DNA of 64,000 nt, from assembly GCA_938074325.1 (NCBI GenBank), contig CALJFZ010000011.1, positions 61,161 to 125,160 of the forward strand. Reading direction: 5' to 3'. Below are positions 50,820 to 58,925 of this stretch, one piece after another; position 1 is the first letter of the stretch, and each line of letters begins with the position of its first letter. The notes under the pieces were generated by a model. The model saw only the letters and a list, made by a program, of their open reading frames with translations. It was not told the origin of the DNA and did no database searches. The stretch comes from an uncultured Flavobacteriales bacterium (lineage in GTDB: Bacteria; Bacteroidota; Bacteroidia; Flavobacteriales_D; Sanyastnellaceae). The position numbers were made by a program, and so were the translations under genes.

Positions 50820-51875
50820 ATGAAAGACTTGAAGTACCTCCTTGCTTACACTGTTCCGATTTCAGCCTACCTCTCCTTTATGTCTGAAGGCATCTGGACC
50901 TATTCTGCTGTTTTCTACGCGTTTTTAGTTCTACCCGTTTTGGATGTGCTCGCTGGTGAAAGCGCGACGAACTTGGACCAGGATGCGGCGCAGGAGAAGA
51001 ACCGCATGTGGGTGTTTGACGCGATGCTGTATGCCAATGTCCCAATCGTCTTTGGCTTGTTAGGAGTCTTTTTTGTTCAGGTGCAAGCCAATTCCTACGC
51101 GACATCCGAGCAGGTGGGACTCTTGCTCTCAGCGGGCATTTTATTGGCCACCAACGGCATCAACGTTGCCCATGAGCTGGGCCACCGCTCGTCCCTGCCG
51201 GAACGCTTGATGAGCAAACTGTTGTACATGCCGTGCTTGTATATGCACTTTTTCATTGAGCACAATTTTGGCCACCACCTGAACGTGGCGACGCCTAAGG
51301 ATGGAGCCACGGCCCGCTACAACCAGACGGTGTACGGTTTTTGGTTCACATCCGTCACGAAGCAATATGCCAATGCTTGGCGCCTCCAGTTGCAATTGTT
51401 GAGCCGCCAAAAATTGTCCTTCCTCTCCACGAAAAATGACATGTTGTGGTACCATTTGATTCAGCCGGCTTACCTCGGGGTTGTGTGGTATGCGTTCTCC
51501 TTTGAAACCATGCTGTTTGCTGCGGGGGCAGGGGTGATTGCGTTTTTGTTTTTGGAGAGCATCAATTACATCGAGCATTACGGACTCTTGCGGAATAAAC
51601 TGGACTCTGGACGTTATGAACGGGTCCAGCCGCGTCACTCATGGAATTCCAATTCCCACATCGGGCGCATCGTTCTGTACGAATTGACGCGCCACAGCGA
51701 TCACCACTTCAAATCAGCGAAGAAGTACCAAGTGCTCAATAGCCATGAAGAAAGCCCAACGCTGCCGTTGGGATACCCGGCGTCCATTCTGTTGAGCATG
51801 GTTCCTCCGCTGTGGTTCTACGTAATGAACCCACGGGTCCCTACTTCCATGAAACCCCAATTGGCCCATGACTGA
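50820..51875 (+). CDS. alkane 1-monooxygenase (AlkB-like membrane hydroxylase)
   Basis: This 351-residue integral membrane di-iron hydroxylase has several membrane helices (about residues 1-110 and 225-260). The histidine boxes match AlkB: HELGHRSS, EHNFGHH, and LTRHSDHH, and the AlkB marker NYIEHYGL is present between them. It would oxidise n-alkanes or related chains to terminal alcohols with rubredoxin or ferredoxin as electron donor; no rubredoxin gene is in the window. It overlaps the TetR gene by 8 bases and sits behind a double operator, so it is probably induced by substrate. Confidence 0.92.
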   Translation: MKDLKYLLAYTVPISAYLSFMSEGIWTYSAVFYAFLVLPVLDVLAGESATNLDQDAAQEKNRMWVFDAMLYANVPIVFGLLGVFFVQVQANSYATSEQVGLLLSAGILLATNGINVAHELGHRSSLPERLMSKLLYMPCLYMHFFIEHNFGHHLNVATPKDGATARYNQTVYGFWFTSVTKQYANAWRLQLQLLSRQKLSFLSTKNDMLWYHLIQPAYLGVVWYAFSFETMLFAAGAGVIAFLFLESINYIEHYGLLRNKLDSGRYERVQPRHSWNSNSHIGRIVLYELTRHSDHHFKSAKKYQVLNSHEESPTLPLGYPASILLSMVPPLWFYVMNPRVPTSMKPQLAHD

Positions 51876-52533
51876 TGCAAAAAGCGGGTTGCTGACCCCC
51901 GGTACACTGGAGCTTTTCTCGGAGAAAACCCGGGACAGGATCCTCGCTTCAAGTCTCGCGGCATTCAACCAAAAAGGGTACGGTGCGCTGACCACGGCAG
52001 CCATTGCTGAATCGGCAGGTGTGCTGGAGGGCACACTTTGGTACCATTTCCGGGCGAAAAAGGACATCTTAGATGCCCATATTTCCTTGTTGCAGCGGGT
52101 CTTTGTTCGGGAGAACGCGCAATCAGATGACGGCGATGCTGATGGCATCATCGACGGAATCTTTCGCTCCTACGATGTGATTTGGGACTTCCGCTATTTG
52201 CTGCGGGATGACTTCGAAACTGCTCTAGCGGGTGATGCAGATGCGCTCAGTCGGGTGCGCACCATCAATGACTTTCTCGATCAATGGACGGAAGGGCGTA
52301 TGCGCCACGCTCAGTCCGCTGGGCTGTTGCAATTCGAACCGGGACAAGCGGAAGACGTCTCTGAAATTATCCTGGTCATGGGGCGCTATTGGATGGATTT
52401 TTCGCACAAGAAGTACCCGGCGGAGCCGGGGCCAATGCTGCGGAAGAAAGGACTGTCTCACATTTTCACAGTGTTGAGGCCGTATCTGTCGGACCAGGCA
52501 ACGGCACTCATTGAGGCGAAGCTGCTGGGTTGA
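51868..52533 (+). CDS. TetR/AcrR-family regulator
   Basis: This 221-residue regulator has an N-terminal helix-turn-helix (about residues 20-65: RDRILASSLAAFNQKGYGALTT, then AIAESAGVLEGTLWYHFRAKKDIL shortened here to the family pattern). A helical C-terminal ligand domain follows, with no recognised ligand. Its start lies inside the end of alkB, so the pair is co-translated. It most likely represses its own operon through the paired palindromes at 50756 and 50789; the inducer would be an alkane, alcohol or acyl compound. Confidence 0.92.
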   Translation: MTDAKSGLLTPGTLELFSEKTRDRILASSLAAFNQKGYGALTTAAIAESAGVLEGTLWYHFRAKKDILDAHISLLQRVFVRENAQSDDGDADGIIDGIFRSYDVIWDFRYLLRDDFETALAGDADALSRVRTINDFLDQWTEGRMRHAQSAGLLQFEPGQAEDVSEIILVMGRYWMDFSHKKYPAEPGPMLRKKGLSHIFTVLRPYLSDQATALIEAKLLG

Positions 52534-52569
52534 TTTCGAACATCCGCATTGATTCCCTGTTCTTTTCTC

Positions 52570-52971
52570 ATGCGGTTTGCATTGATTGTTTGGGCGCTGT
52601 TTGCTGTACACATGTGTGCGGCCCAGGGGCCTGTGACCGTAAACGTGCCTTCAGGTGGCTCTTGGCTCTTGACAGGAGGTGGCCCAGGACAAGACGATGT
52701 GCCTGCACCTTTTCTGCCTGCGCTCGCCATTCTGCAAACCGGCGAAATGGCTGCAAGCATCCGCGTCATGGATGCCTCAAATCAGAGGGTGCTCGAAGAG
52801 TTGCCCATGGCGGCGATGGGGCAGCTTGTCCTCGAAATACGCGAAGGGGAACGATTGCTTGTTGATGCCACTGACGGGAGTTGTCAAGTGACCGTCACCT
52901 ACGTACCGGTGGGTACCGTCTTGCCTCAAGGACCGGTGCGCCTCGAGGGGAGCCGTCCATCCGACAATTGA
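52570..52971 (+). CDS. small secreted protein, unknown
   Basis: This 133-residue protein has a signal peptide (LIVWALFAVHMCAAQ). A beta-rich body follows (VTVNVPSGGSWLLTG, LVLEIREGERLLVDA, CQVTVTYVPVGTVLP). No family is recognised. I moved the start to ATG 52570 from an upstream in-frame ATG at 52549. It lies 36 bases after the TetR gene, so it may be read from the same message. The next gene's -7 box overlaps its stop codon. Confidence 0.65.
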   Translation: MRFALIVWALFAVHMCAAQGPVTVNVPSGGSWLLTGGGPGQDDVPAPFLPALAILQTGEMAASIRVMDASNQRVLEELPMAAMGQLVLEIREGERLLVDATDGSCQVTVTYVPVGTVLPQGPVRLEGSRPSDN

Positions 52972-52979
52972 TACTTTCG
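52972..52979 (+). promoter_or_regulatory. -7 box TACTTTCG before damaged gene
   Basis: The box is identical to the transaldolase promoter box and ends four bases before an ATA codon at 52984, where a start codon would be expected. Confidence 0.45.
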
Positions 52980-52983
52980 TCGG

Positions 52984-53436
52984 ATAGAGCGATTCACTTT
53001 AAGTGTCATCTGTGCTCCGTTTTTTAGTTCGTGTGTCTTTGCTCAGGATTGGGAACGGAGGCACGCCTTTGCCAAATCGTACTACGGACTGAACATGATT
53101 GGTGTGCCCTCCATGGGGCGAGGAATCGCAGCAGGCGCGGTGAGCGAGTTCAATCGCAGCGGATTCATTTCACCGGCAGTGAACATAGGTGCTACCCATT
53201 TCTGGGGGCACGCAGACTTTTACGTGTCCATCAACACGGTTCCCATTAAACTCGAGGAAGACGCTGTTGAGAACAGCCTCCACATGGGGACTTTTACGGG
53301 GCTGCGGGTGTATCCTTGGCCCGTCGGCACGAAGGAACTACGTCCTTTTGTGGGGTATAAGTTCTCCCCTTGGCGGTACCGTCAAGGCGTATCTGAAGCG
53401 CGTGGCCGCCCACCATCCCTGTTGCTCCGGCGATAA
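52984..53436 (+). pseudogene. truncated outer-membrane protein gene without ATG start
   Basis: The open frame from 52984 to the stop at 53434-53436 encodes, from an ATA codon, ERFTLSVICAPFFSSCVFAQ, a good signal peptide cleaved at AQ-DW. Barrel-like strands follow (GFISPAVNIGATHFWG, DFYVSINTVPIKL, GTFTGLRVYPW, LRPFVGYKFSPWRY). The end, after RQGVSEARGR, looks unlike a barrel and is probably out of frame. The first in-frame ATG (53095) would lose the signal peptide. I read it as a decaying gene that lost its ATG by a G-to-A change and its 3' end; initiation at ATA is a less likely alternative. Confidence 0.55.
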
Positions 53437-53459
53437 AGACAGTTTTCATGTGGCTTCTG

Positions 53460-54821
53460 CTATGCGGTGTATTTCAGCTTCCGTTCAATCGCTTGGATCA
53501 TGGAATTCGCAAGATCGATTCCCGTGGCTTTTTCGATGCCTTCCAAACCTGGTGAGGAGTTGACCTCCAGGAGCAAAGGGCCCTTGTTCGATCGGATGAT
53601 ATCTACCCCCGCGACAGCAAGATTCAATGTCTTCGCGGCCTTAATGGCCAACTTACGTTCCTCAGGCGTGATTTTGATGACCGATGCGTGGCCACCTTGG
53701 TGCAGGTTGGCGCGGAATTCGCCTTTCTCAGCTTGACGCTGCATGGATGCGACCACCTTCCCATTGACCACAAAGCATCTGATGTCTTGGCCGTTGGCCT
53801 CCTTGATGAATTCCTGGACCAGGATGTTGGTTTTGACCGATTTGAATGCATTGATCACACTCTCTGCAGCCTTGTCGGTTTCGGCAAGGACCACGCCACG
53901 GCCTTGAGTGGATTCCAATAATTTGATGATGAGGGGAGCGCCGTTGACCATGCGGATGAGGTCTTTGGTGTCCATGGGGGATTTGGCAAATCCTGTAATT
54001 GGGATGTTGATGTCGTTCTCAGAGAAAAGGAGCGAGGCAAACAACTTGTCACGCGATTGCGAGATGGCATCGGCGGAATTTTGGCAGTACACCCCCAGAT
54101 GCTTGAATTGTCGCAAGAGGGCACAACCGTAGAAGGTCACTGCAGGCTTGATCCGCGGGATGATGGCGTCAAACTGATTCAATATGTTGCCGCCGCGATA
54201 GCGGATTTCGGGAGAGTGTACATCGAGCTTCATGTACGAATGCTCGACATTGAGGAAAACCATTTCGTGACCTCGAGAGGCACCTGCCTCCATCAATCGC
54301 CGGTTGCTGTATAGGTTGGGGTTGGAGGCGAGCACCCCGATGCGCAATCCCGATTGCTCACGGTCAAAAGCCTTGTAGGCCGCTTTTAGTTCGGCTTCCG
54401 AGATATCACCTTGAACACATTCCTTCGAAACATCGACCAAAAAGTCATTCATGAATGCCTCTCTTCCTAAAAGCATTCGGTACTCCATGGTGTCGCGGTT
54501 GGCCAACGTCAGTTCGATGTCCAGCTTATGCTCTCCAATTTGTACAGCCGTCTGAATGACGTAGCGTTCTTCGGAAATGCCCGACGTGTTCTTGACCACC
54601 TTTCGGCTTGTCACACGCTTTTCACACGTTATGACAATGCTTCTGTTGTCTTGGATGGGGGTGACTTCGAATTTGACCCATTCTTGTCCGTCTTTGATGA
54701 AGGGCTTGATTTTGTCTGCTTGAATGGTTGAGGTCTTCGCCCCTGAATCGACGCGGGCTTTAACAGCCGGAATGCCCAATTCGTGGAATCGGCACCATTC
54801 CACACTACCAATGATGTTCAT
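53460..54821 (-). CDS. RimK-like ATP-grasp ligase fused to RimB-like protease domain
   Basis: This 453-residue fusion has an N-terminal domain (about 1-145) of the ATP-dependent zinc/aspartic protease-like family with the active-site-like [10 protein letters not shown] and [10 protein letters not shown]. From about residue 158 follows a RimK ATP-grasp ligase ([60 protein letters not shown]). RimK adds glutamate tails to ribosomal protein S6, or to cofactors in other branches; the N-terminal domain may remove them. A TACATTTG box at 54847-54854 lies 25 bases upstream of the ATG. Confidence 0.93.
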   Translation of the reverse strand: MNIIGSVEWCRFHELGIPAVKARVDSGAKTSTIQADKIKPFIKDGQEWVKFEVTPIQDNRSIVITCEKRVTSRKVVKNTSGISEERYVIQTAVQIGEHKLDIELTLANRDTMEYRMLLGREAFMNDFLVDVSKECVQGDISEAELKAAYKAFDREQSGLRIGVLASNPNLYSNRRLMEAGASRGHEMVFLNVEHSYMKLDVHSPEIRYRGGNILNQFDAIIPRIKPAVTFYGCALLRQFKHLGVYCQNSADAISQSRDKLFASLLFSENDINIPITGFAKSPMDTKDLIRMVNGAPLIIKLLESTQGRGVVLAETDKAAESVINAFKSVKTNILVQEFIKEANGQDIRCFVVNGKVVASMQRQAEKGEFRANLHQGGHASVIKITPEERKLAIKAAKTLNLAVAGVDIIRSNKGPLLLEVNSSPGLEGIEKATGIDLANSMIQAIERKLKYTA

Positions 54822-54846
54822 GGCTTTGCTTCAATAAAATGACGGG

Positions 54847-54854
54847 CAAATGTA
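54847..54854 (-). promoter_or_regulatory. -7 box TACATTTG of rimK-like gene
   Basis: A perfect TAnnTTTG box lies 25 bases before ATG 54821, giving a normal leader. Confidence 0.6.
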
Positions 54855-54913
54855 GCGTGCTCTTTAGGACATTGATGATGTGAACGTTAATTGATTTGAG
54901 TTGTTCTGTTACT

Positions 54914-55603
54914 ATGGCGAAGCTGCGGCATACCTTTCTGATTCTCACCTTACTTAGTGGATGTACGTTTGCATCTCCAAGGGCATTTTCTCAGTGCAAT
55001 TCCGAAGATTTGCAGTTGCTCTGCGATGAAGGCGATCTGGTGAATGACGTCGTTTTTGACTGCGGATTTTCCTGCTTTCTGTCCAGCGATGTGACGGCCT
55101 GCTTTGAGTCTTGTATTTCCGCTGGGGTGCCGGAGATGTCAACTGGATGCGTCACATGTTTCGCCGAGCAAAGCACGTGCGTCACGAACAATTGCTTTTT
55201 CACCTGTGCGTTTGGTTCTGAGGCAGAATGCGAAGCGTGCGTTCAAGCCAATTGCCAAGCAGGGTTTGAATCCTGCGCTGGCATCGTCGATGCAGATGCG
55301 GATGGGGAGTCCAATATCTGCGACTGCGATGACAACGATTCCACGAGCTACCCGGGCGCTCCCGGCACCGGCTTAGGCGTGGACAACAATTGCGATGGAG
55401 TCGTTGCTGACGATGAATTGTTGCCGGTCTCAGCGTGCCCATTGGATTTGAACGGGGATGACACCGTGACAGTAGCTGATCTGCTCCTTTTGCTCACCGA
55501 GTTTGGTTGCACGACAGGGTGCACCACAGACGTCAATGGAGACGAGCAGGTCGGCGTTTCGGATGTCTTGGCCCTCTTGAGCGGCTTTGGTGAGCCGTGC
55601 TGA
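54914..55603 (+). CDS. secreted Cys-rich protein with MopE-like and dockerin-like repeats
   Basis: This 229-residue protein has a signal peptide (LILTLLSGCTFASPRAFSQ). It then carries an unusual Cys-rich region with about 16 cysteines in CxxC and CxxxC spacing (residues about 30-130), a MopE-type metal-binding segment (DADGESNICDCDDND, PGAPGTGLGVDNNCDGV), and two dockerin-like EF-hand repeats (DLNGDDTVTVADLLLLLTEFG-type and DVNGDEQVGVSDVLALLSGFG-type, each about 20 residues). Calcium binding is expected from the DxNxD cores. No T9SS tail is visible. The role is unknown. Confidence 0.8.
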   Translation: MAKLRHTFLILTLLSGCTFASPRAFSQCNSEDLQLLCDEGDLVNDVVFDCGFSCFLSSDVTACFESCISAGVPEMSTGCVTCFAEQSTCVTNNCFFTCAFGSEAECEACVQANCQAGFESCAGIVDADADGESNICDCDDNDSTSYPGAPGTGLGVDNNCDGVVADDELLPVSACPLDLNGDDTVTVADLLLLLTEFGCTTGCTTDVNGDEQVGVSDVLALLSGFGEPC

Positions 55604-55604
55604 G

Positions 55605-56099
55605 TTAGTTGCGTTGCGCTGCCAATAATTCTTCCAAAACGACCATCAGAGCATCCGGGGCCAGTAGGCCTTGGTGTTGGAACACAATTTCATGCTGGGC
55701 ATTGAATGCTGTGAGCGTGGGAAATTGGATTTGGCCGTCGATCGTGGCGAGTTCCATGGCCCATTCGTGCATGCCCGAAGTGCTTCCATTTGGGCGGTAA
55801 CGAAATGTTTGGCCTGCAAAGTCAATCGATTCCCGTTGCTCTGCATCAAACGGAAGGAAGAGAAAGTGCGTGTTGAGCATTTCTACGACGCGTGGTTCGC
55901 TTAAAGTGGTTCGGCGCATTCCATCGCAGATGGTGCACCAATCCGCATGGAAAAAGGCCAGCGATAGTTTGCCCTCATTTGCCATGCGTACCTCTAAGTC
56001 TTGGATCGAAACGGTTTGAAGCTGCCCAAAGCATGCATTTATCGTGCTCGCGAAAAGGCAAAGCGCAGAAAGCGTGCTGAAGAGTGCAGGGCGGGTCAT
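55605..56099 (-). CDS. periplasmic thioredoxin-fold protein
   Basis: This 164-residue protein has a signal peptide (LFSTLSALCLFASTINACFG) and a thioredoxin-like domain with the redox motif FHADWCTICDGM, followed by the family's later cis-Pro strand (IQFPTLTAFN). The WCTIC active site is a thioredoxin variant seen in DsbD-C-terminal or TlpA-like proteins. It lies 4 bases downstream of the TonB receptor gene on the same strand, so it is probably the receptor's redox partner. Confidence 0.87.
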   Translation of the reverse strand: MTRPALFSTLSALCLFASTINACFGQLQTVSIQDLEVRMANEGKLSLAFFHADWCTICDGMRRTTLSEPRVVEMLNTHFLFLPFDAEQRESIDFAGQTFRYRPNGSTSGMHEWAMELATIDGQIQFPTLTAFNAQHEIVFQHQGLLAPDALMVVLEELLAAQRN

Positions 56100-56103
56100 G
56101 GCT

Positions 56104-58389
56104 TCAATTTACATTCCACCGCAGCCCAAAAAACACGCGGAGCCCTTGGTTCGGTCCGTAGACATAGGACGGGTCGAATGCCAAAACCCCAGGCTCAGGG
56201 TTCGTGCCAAAGGGGTCGAAGGTATTGCCCATGTAGGAGACGCCCGCTGGTAGGTTATTCCACGGGGTCCAATTCAAGAGGTTCTTGGCACCGGCATAGG
56301 CTTCGATGTGGTCTCCAAATCCTTTGGTGACCTGTACGTTTTGAATGCTGTACCATGGAGACTGGGCGGGCCGAGGATCGGTGAAATTGTCATCTGATAG
56401 GGTGGGCAATTCCATGGGGCTGTAGACGTTGCCGGTGTAATCTACGCGCAAGTCATGCTCGGAGAACGTGTAACCAATGGACCACGTGCCAGAGAATTGT
56501 TCGGTTAACTCTTGACGCTGCCGATTTCCATCTTGTTCGGAAAAAACATGCATGGCGGTCACACCTGCGAGCATTTTGAAACCGTTTTTCAGCACATCGA
56601 TGTTCAACGACACCCCTTGAGAAACCGCATATCCGCCCAGGTTGGCGTATCGAATTTGACGCGGATCAGCGTCGTAATCAGGAATGATTTTGTTATCGAA
56701 ATGGGTGTAAAAGGCGGTCGCGTCAATTCCGATGATCGCTTGGTTACGGGTGTAAATGCGGCGCACGTAATTGACATTGCAATTGACCGAGGTTTCCGGT
56801 CGAAGGTCCTCCGCGATGATCACTTCCCGCACGCCAGAGAGGGCAGCGTGGTCTTCCGTGAACACGTTGGCAACGCGGTAGCCAGTCCCGAAGGAGAACC
56901 GCAACGTATGACCCTTGTCCAAAGAATTCCATTTGTAATTCAGCCGTGGGGTGAAGATGTTGCCATGAAGGGAATTGCGGTCGTACCGCATGCCCACGAG
57001 CAACTTGCTCTGTGGCGAGAAGGAAAACTCATCTTGGATAAAGAAGCCGGGCAGGGAAGTGCGTGTGGGTTGGTTGATGGCGTTGACGCTGTCCGGGGAT
57101 GCTGTCGCCGGGGTGTTGTCGTCGTAGTAGGTGTAGCGCAGGGTCAATCCAGCCAATAGCGCATGCCCCGAGGCCAAGTCCTTGTTCCAAACAAGCTGCC
57201 CGAAGCCGATGCGTTGGTCTGCAAGAAATCGGGTGTCGCCGTATACCGAGTTTTGATGGTGCCCGTTGGCACTGAATTGAAACTGCAGGTCCTCGTCAAA
57301 TGGCAATTCGTAGGCACCGAAAAGCTCCCACCGGTCGGTGTAAATGCTCTCCCCGTAGACGTCGGTACCGCCGCGGTGGAGGTCCTCATCCCAGTCGAGT
57401 TGACCGCCGAATCGGTCCTCATGCACAAGCCTTCCCGCTAGGGTGAAAAGCCGATTGTCCTTGCGCAAGAAGTTCCACTTGTTGAAGAGGGAGATGCGGT
57501 CTTGCAGCGTCATGTCCGTGAACCCATCTCCGTCCTTGTCCACGCGCTGGCCAAAGTGAAAGGCATTTACGCCCACAAACGTCTCCGCCTTGGCGCCAAC
57601 CTGAACCTTCATGGCTGCATCTGCATTTACTTCCCCCCAGGAAGTGCCGAAAACATCGATGGCAACCTTTGGGGCGTTGGTAGGGGTTTTGGTAATGATG
57701 TTGATCAACCCACCCACTGCTTCTGAGCCGTACAATGTGCTCGCCGGACCTTTCACGATTTCAACGCGTTCAATGAGCGAGGCGGGGATGCCGTTGAGCC
57801 CGTAGACGGTGGACAGCCCGCTGACGATCGGCATGCCGTCGATGAGGACCATGGTGTACGGGCCTTCGAGGCCGTTGATGTGGATGTCCCCTGTGTTGCA
57901 TACGGAGCAATTGATTTGCGGGCGCACGCCGTTGACGGTTTGAAGCGCAGCATACACAGAAGGCGTGGGGTTGGCCTTGAAGAATTTGGGACTGTAAACT
58001 TCAACGGGAACGGCGCTTTCCAGTTTGCTTACCTCCTTCATGGTTCCGGATACCACCACTTCTCCCACGAGGGTCATGTCTTCCTCCAGATGGAAGTCGA
58101 CTTGATTCACTCCCTCAGCGCGGACGGTTATGGTCCGTCGCTGCGGAACGTATCCCACAGCGGATGCCACCACTACGCATGCGCCGGGCTGGCCCCCCGA
58201 AATTTTAAATTTTCCCTCTGCATCGGTTGCGCTTCCAAGGTTGCTGCCTTCGATGTAAACAGTTGCGGAAAAACCTAGCGGACTGCCGTGATGCGTCACC
58301 GTCCCCTCCAGAATTCCCTGTCCGCGGATGAAACAGAAAGCGAGGAGAAAAGTCAGTGCGAGGGGAAGGGAGCGGAGAGGCTTTGGCAC
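56104..58389 (-). CDS. TonB-dependent receptor with CarboxypepD_reg-like domain
   Basis: This 761-residue outer-membrane receptor has a signal peptide, an N-terminal carboxypeptidase-regulatory-like domain (about 22-110; GTVTHHGSPLGFSATVYIEG-type strand pattern), a plug (about 120-240; IDGMPIVSGLSTVYGLNGIP and GSEAVGGLINIITK) and a 22-strand barrel. The plug contains the distinctive CSVCNTGDIHINGLEG segment with a CxxC pair. The start is GTG 58389. A TAATTTTG box (58397-58404) ends seven bases upstream. The substrate is unknown, but a metal or metal complex is plausible from the divergent neighbour operon. Confidence 0.9.
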   Translation of the reverse strand: MPKPLRSLPLALTFLLAFCFIRGQGILEGTVTHHGSPLGFSATVYIEGSNLGSATDAEGKFKISGGQPGACVVVASAVGYVPQRRTITVRAEGVNQVDFHLEEDMTLVGEVVVSGTMKEVSKLESAVPVEVYSPKFFKANPTPSVYAALQTVNGVRPQINCSVCNTGDIHINGLEGPYTMVLIDGMPIVSGLSTVYGLNGIPASLIERVEIVKGPASTLYGSEAVGGLINIITKTPTNAPKVAIDVFGTSWGEVNADAAMKVQVGAKAETFVGVNAFHFGQRVDKDGDGFTDMTLQDRISLFNKWNFLRKDNRLFTLAGRLVHEDRFGGQLDWDEDLHRGGTDVYGESIYTDRWELFGAYELPFDEDLQFQFSANGHHQNSVYGDTRFLADQRIGFGQLVWNKDLASGHALLAGLTLRYTYYDDNTPATASPDSVNAINQPTRTSLPGFFIQDEFSFSPQSKLLVGMRYDRNSLHGNIFTPRLNYKWNSLDKGHTLRFSFGTGYRVANVFTEDHAALSGVREVIIAEDLRPETSVNCNVNYVRRIYTRNQAIIGIDATAFYTHFDNKIIPDYDADPRQIRYANLGGYAVSQGVSLNIDVLKNGFKMLAGVTAMHVFSEQDGNRQRQELTEQFSGTWSIGYTFSEHDLRVDYTGNVYSPMELPTLSDDNFTDPRPAQSPWYSIQNVQVTKGFGDHIEAYAGAKNLLNWTPWNNLPAGVSYMGNTFDPFGTNPEPGVLAFDPSYVYGPNQGLRVFFGLRWNVN

Positions 58390-58396
58390 GATGAGA

Positions 58397-58404
58397 CAAA
58401 ATTA
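58397..58404 (-). promoter_or_regulatory. -7 box TAATTTTG of TonB receptor gene
   Basis: A perfect TAnnTTTG box ends seven bases before GTG 58389. An in-frame ATC codon sits at the four-base spacing. Confidence 0.55.
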
Positions 58405-58435
58405 AGCTGTGAACGACTACATGGAGGCCGAGAAG

Positions 58436-58452
58436 TTTCCGAAAATTGGAAA
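58436..58452. promoter_or_regulatory. inverted repeat between divergent TonB operons
   Basis: TTTCC-N7-GGAAA lies in the 95-base gap between the two TonB operons and touches the -33 TTG (58454-58456) of the plus-strand promoter. It is a candidate operator. Confidence 0.45.
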
Positions 58453-58453
58453 G

Positions 58454-58480
58454 TTGAAACGTTTTCTCACTCTACCTTTG
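58454..58480 (+). promoter_or_regulatory. promoter of His-rich/TonB operon (-33 TTG, -7 TACCTTTG)
   Basis: TTG 58454-58456 and TACCTTTG 58473-58480 are 16 bases apart. The -7 box ends four bases before GTG 58485. Confidence 0.65.
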
Positions 58481-58484
58481 CGGT

Positions 58485-58883
58485 GTGAAAAGTGGCCCTA
58501 CAAGCACCCAGCGAAATGCGTTTTTTGCCAGCACACTGTTGTGCGTTTGGGCGCTGGTCCTCGGACTGGAGGTGCACCACCAATTCGGTCACGTCATCTC
58601 AGGATGCACCCATCACCATCACCACGGACAAACTGAGCATCACCACCACGGCTGCAAGGAGTGGGGCGGTAGTCATGCCCAGGACCAATGGCGAAGTCAT
58701 GAGCACATGTGCACGCTGTGTGAATGGGATTTCTCGCCCTTATCTGCACCGACCAAAACGACTTGGGATAAGCAAGTTGTGCACCATGCAGTGCAGCCTT
58801 TGCTGGGCTGGACGCGAGCAGGTTTTGTCACCACAACGTGGCAGGCTGATTGGAGCCGCAGGGGGCCGCCGGAAAGCGCTTAA
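58485..58883 (+). CDS. small His-rich membrane/periplasmic protein
   Basis: This 132-residue protein has an N-terminal hydrophobic anchor or signal (FFASTLLCVWALVLGLEV). It is followed at once by His clusters: VHHQFGH, CTHHHHHGQTEHHHHGC and HEHMCTLC. These resemble periplasmic metal-buffering proteins near zinc or copper/cobalt transporters. The start is GTG 58485, four bases after a perfect -7 box, and no ATG precedes the anchor. It is first in the operon with the TonB receptor and DUF4625 genes. Confidence 0.82.
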   Translation: MKSGPTSTQRNAFFASTLLCVWALVLGLEVHHQFGHVISGCTHHHHHGQTEHHHHGCKEWGGSHAQDQWRSHEHMCTLCEWDFSPLSAPTKTTWDKQVVHHAVQPLLGWTRAGFVTTTWQADWSRRGPPESA

Positions 58884-58925
58884 CGCCTTTCTTATTCTCC
58901 CCCTCCACAGACTCAAACCAATCAA

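Noticed and set aside
58592-58665. CAC/CAT-rich stretch as a DNA repeat or CRISPR-like element
   Set aside because: It is simply the codons of the His-rich protein; there are no spaced repeats.
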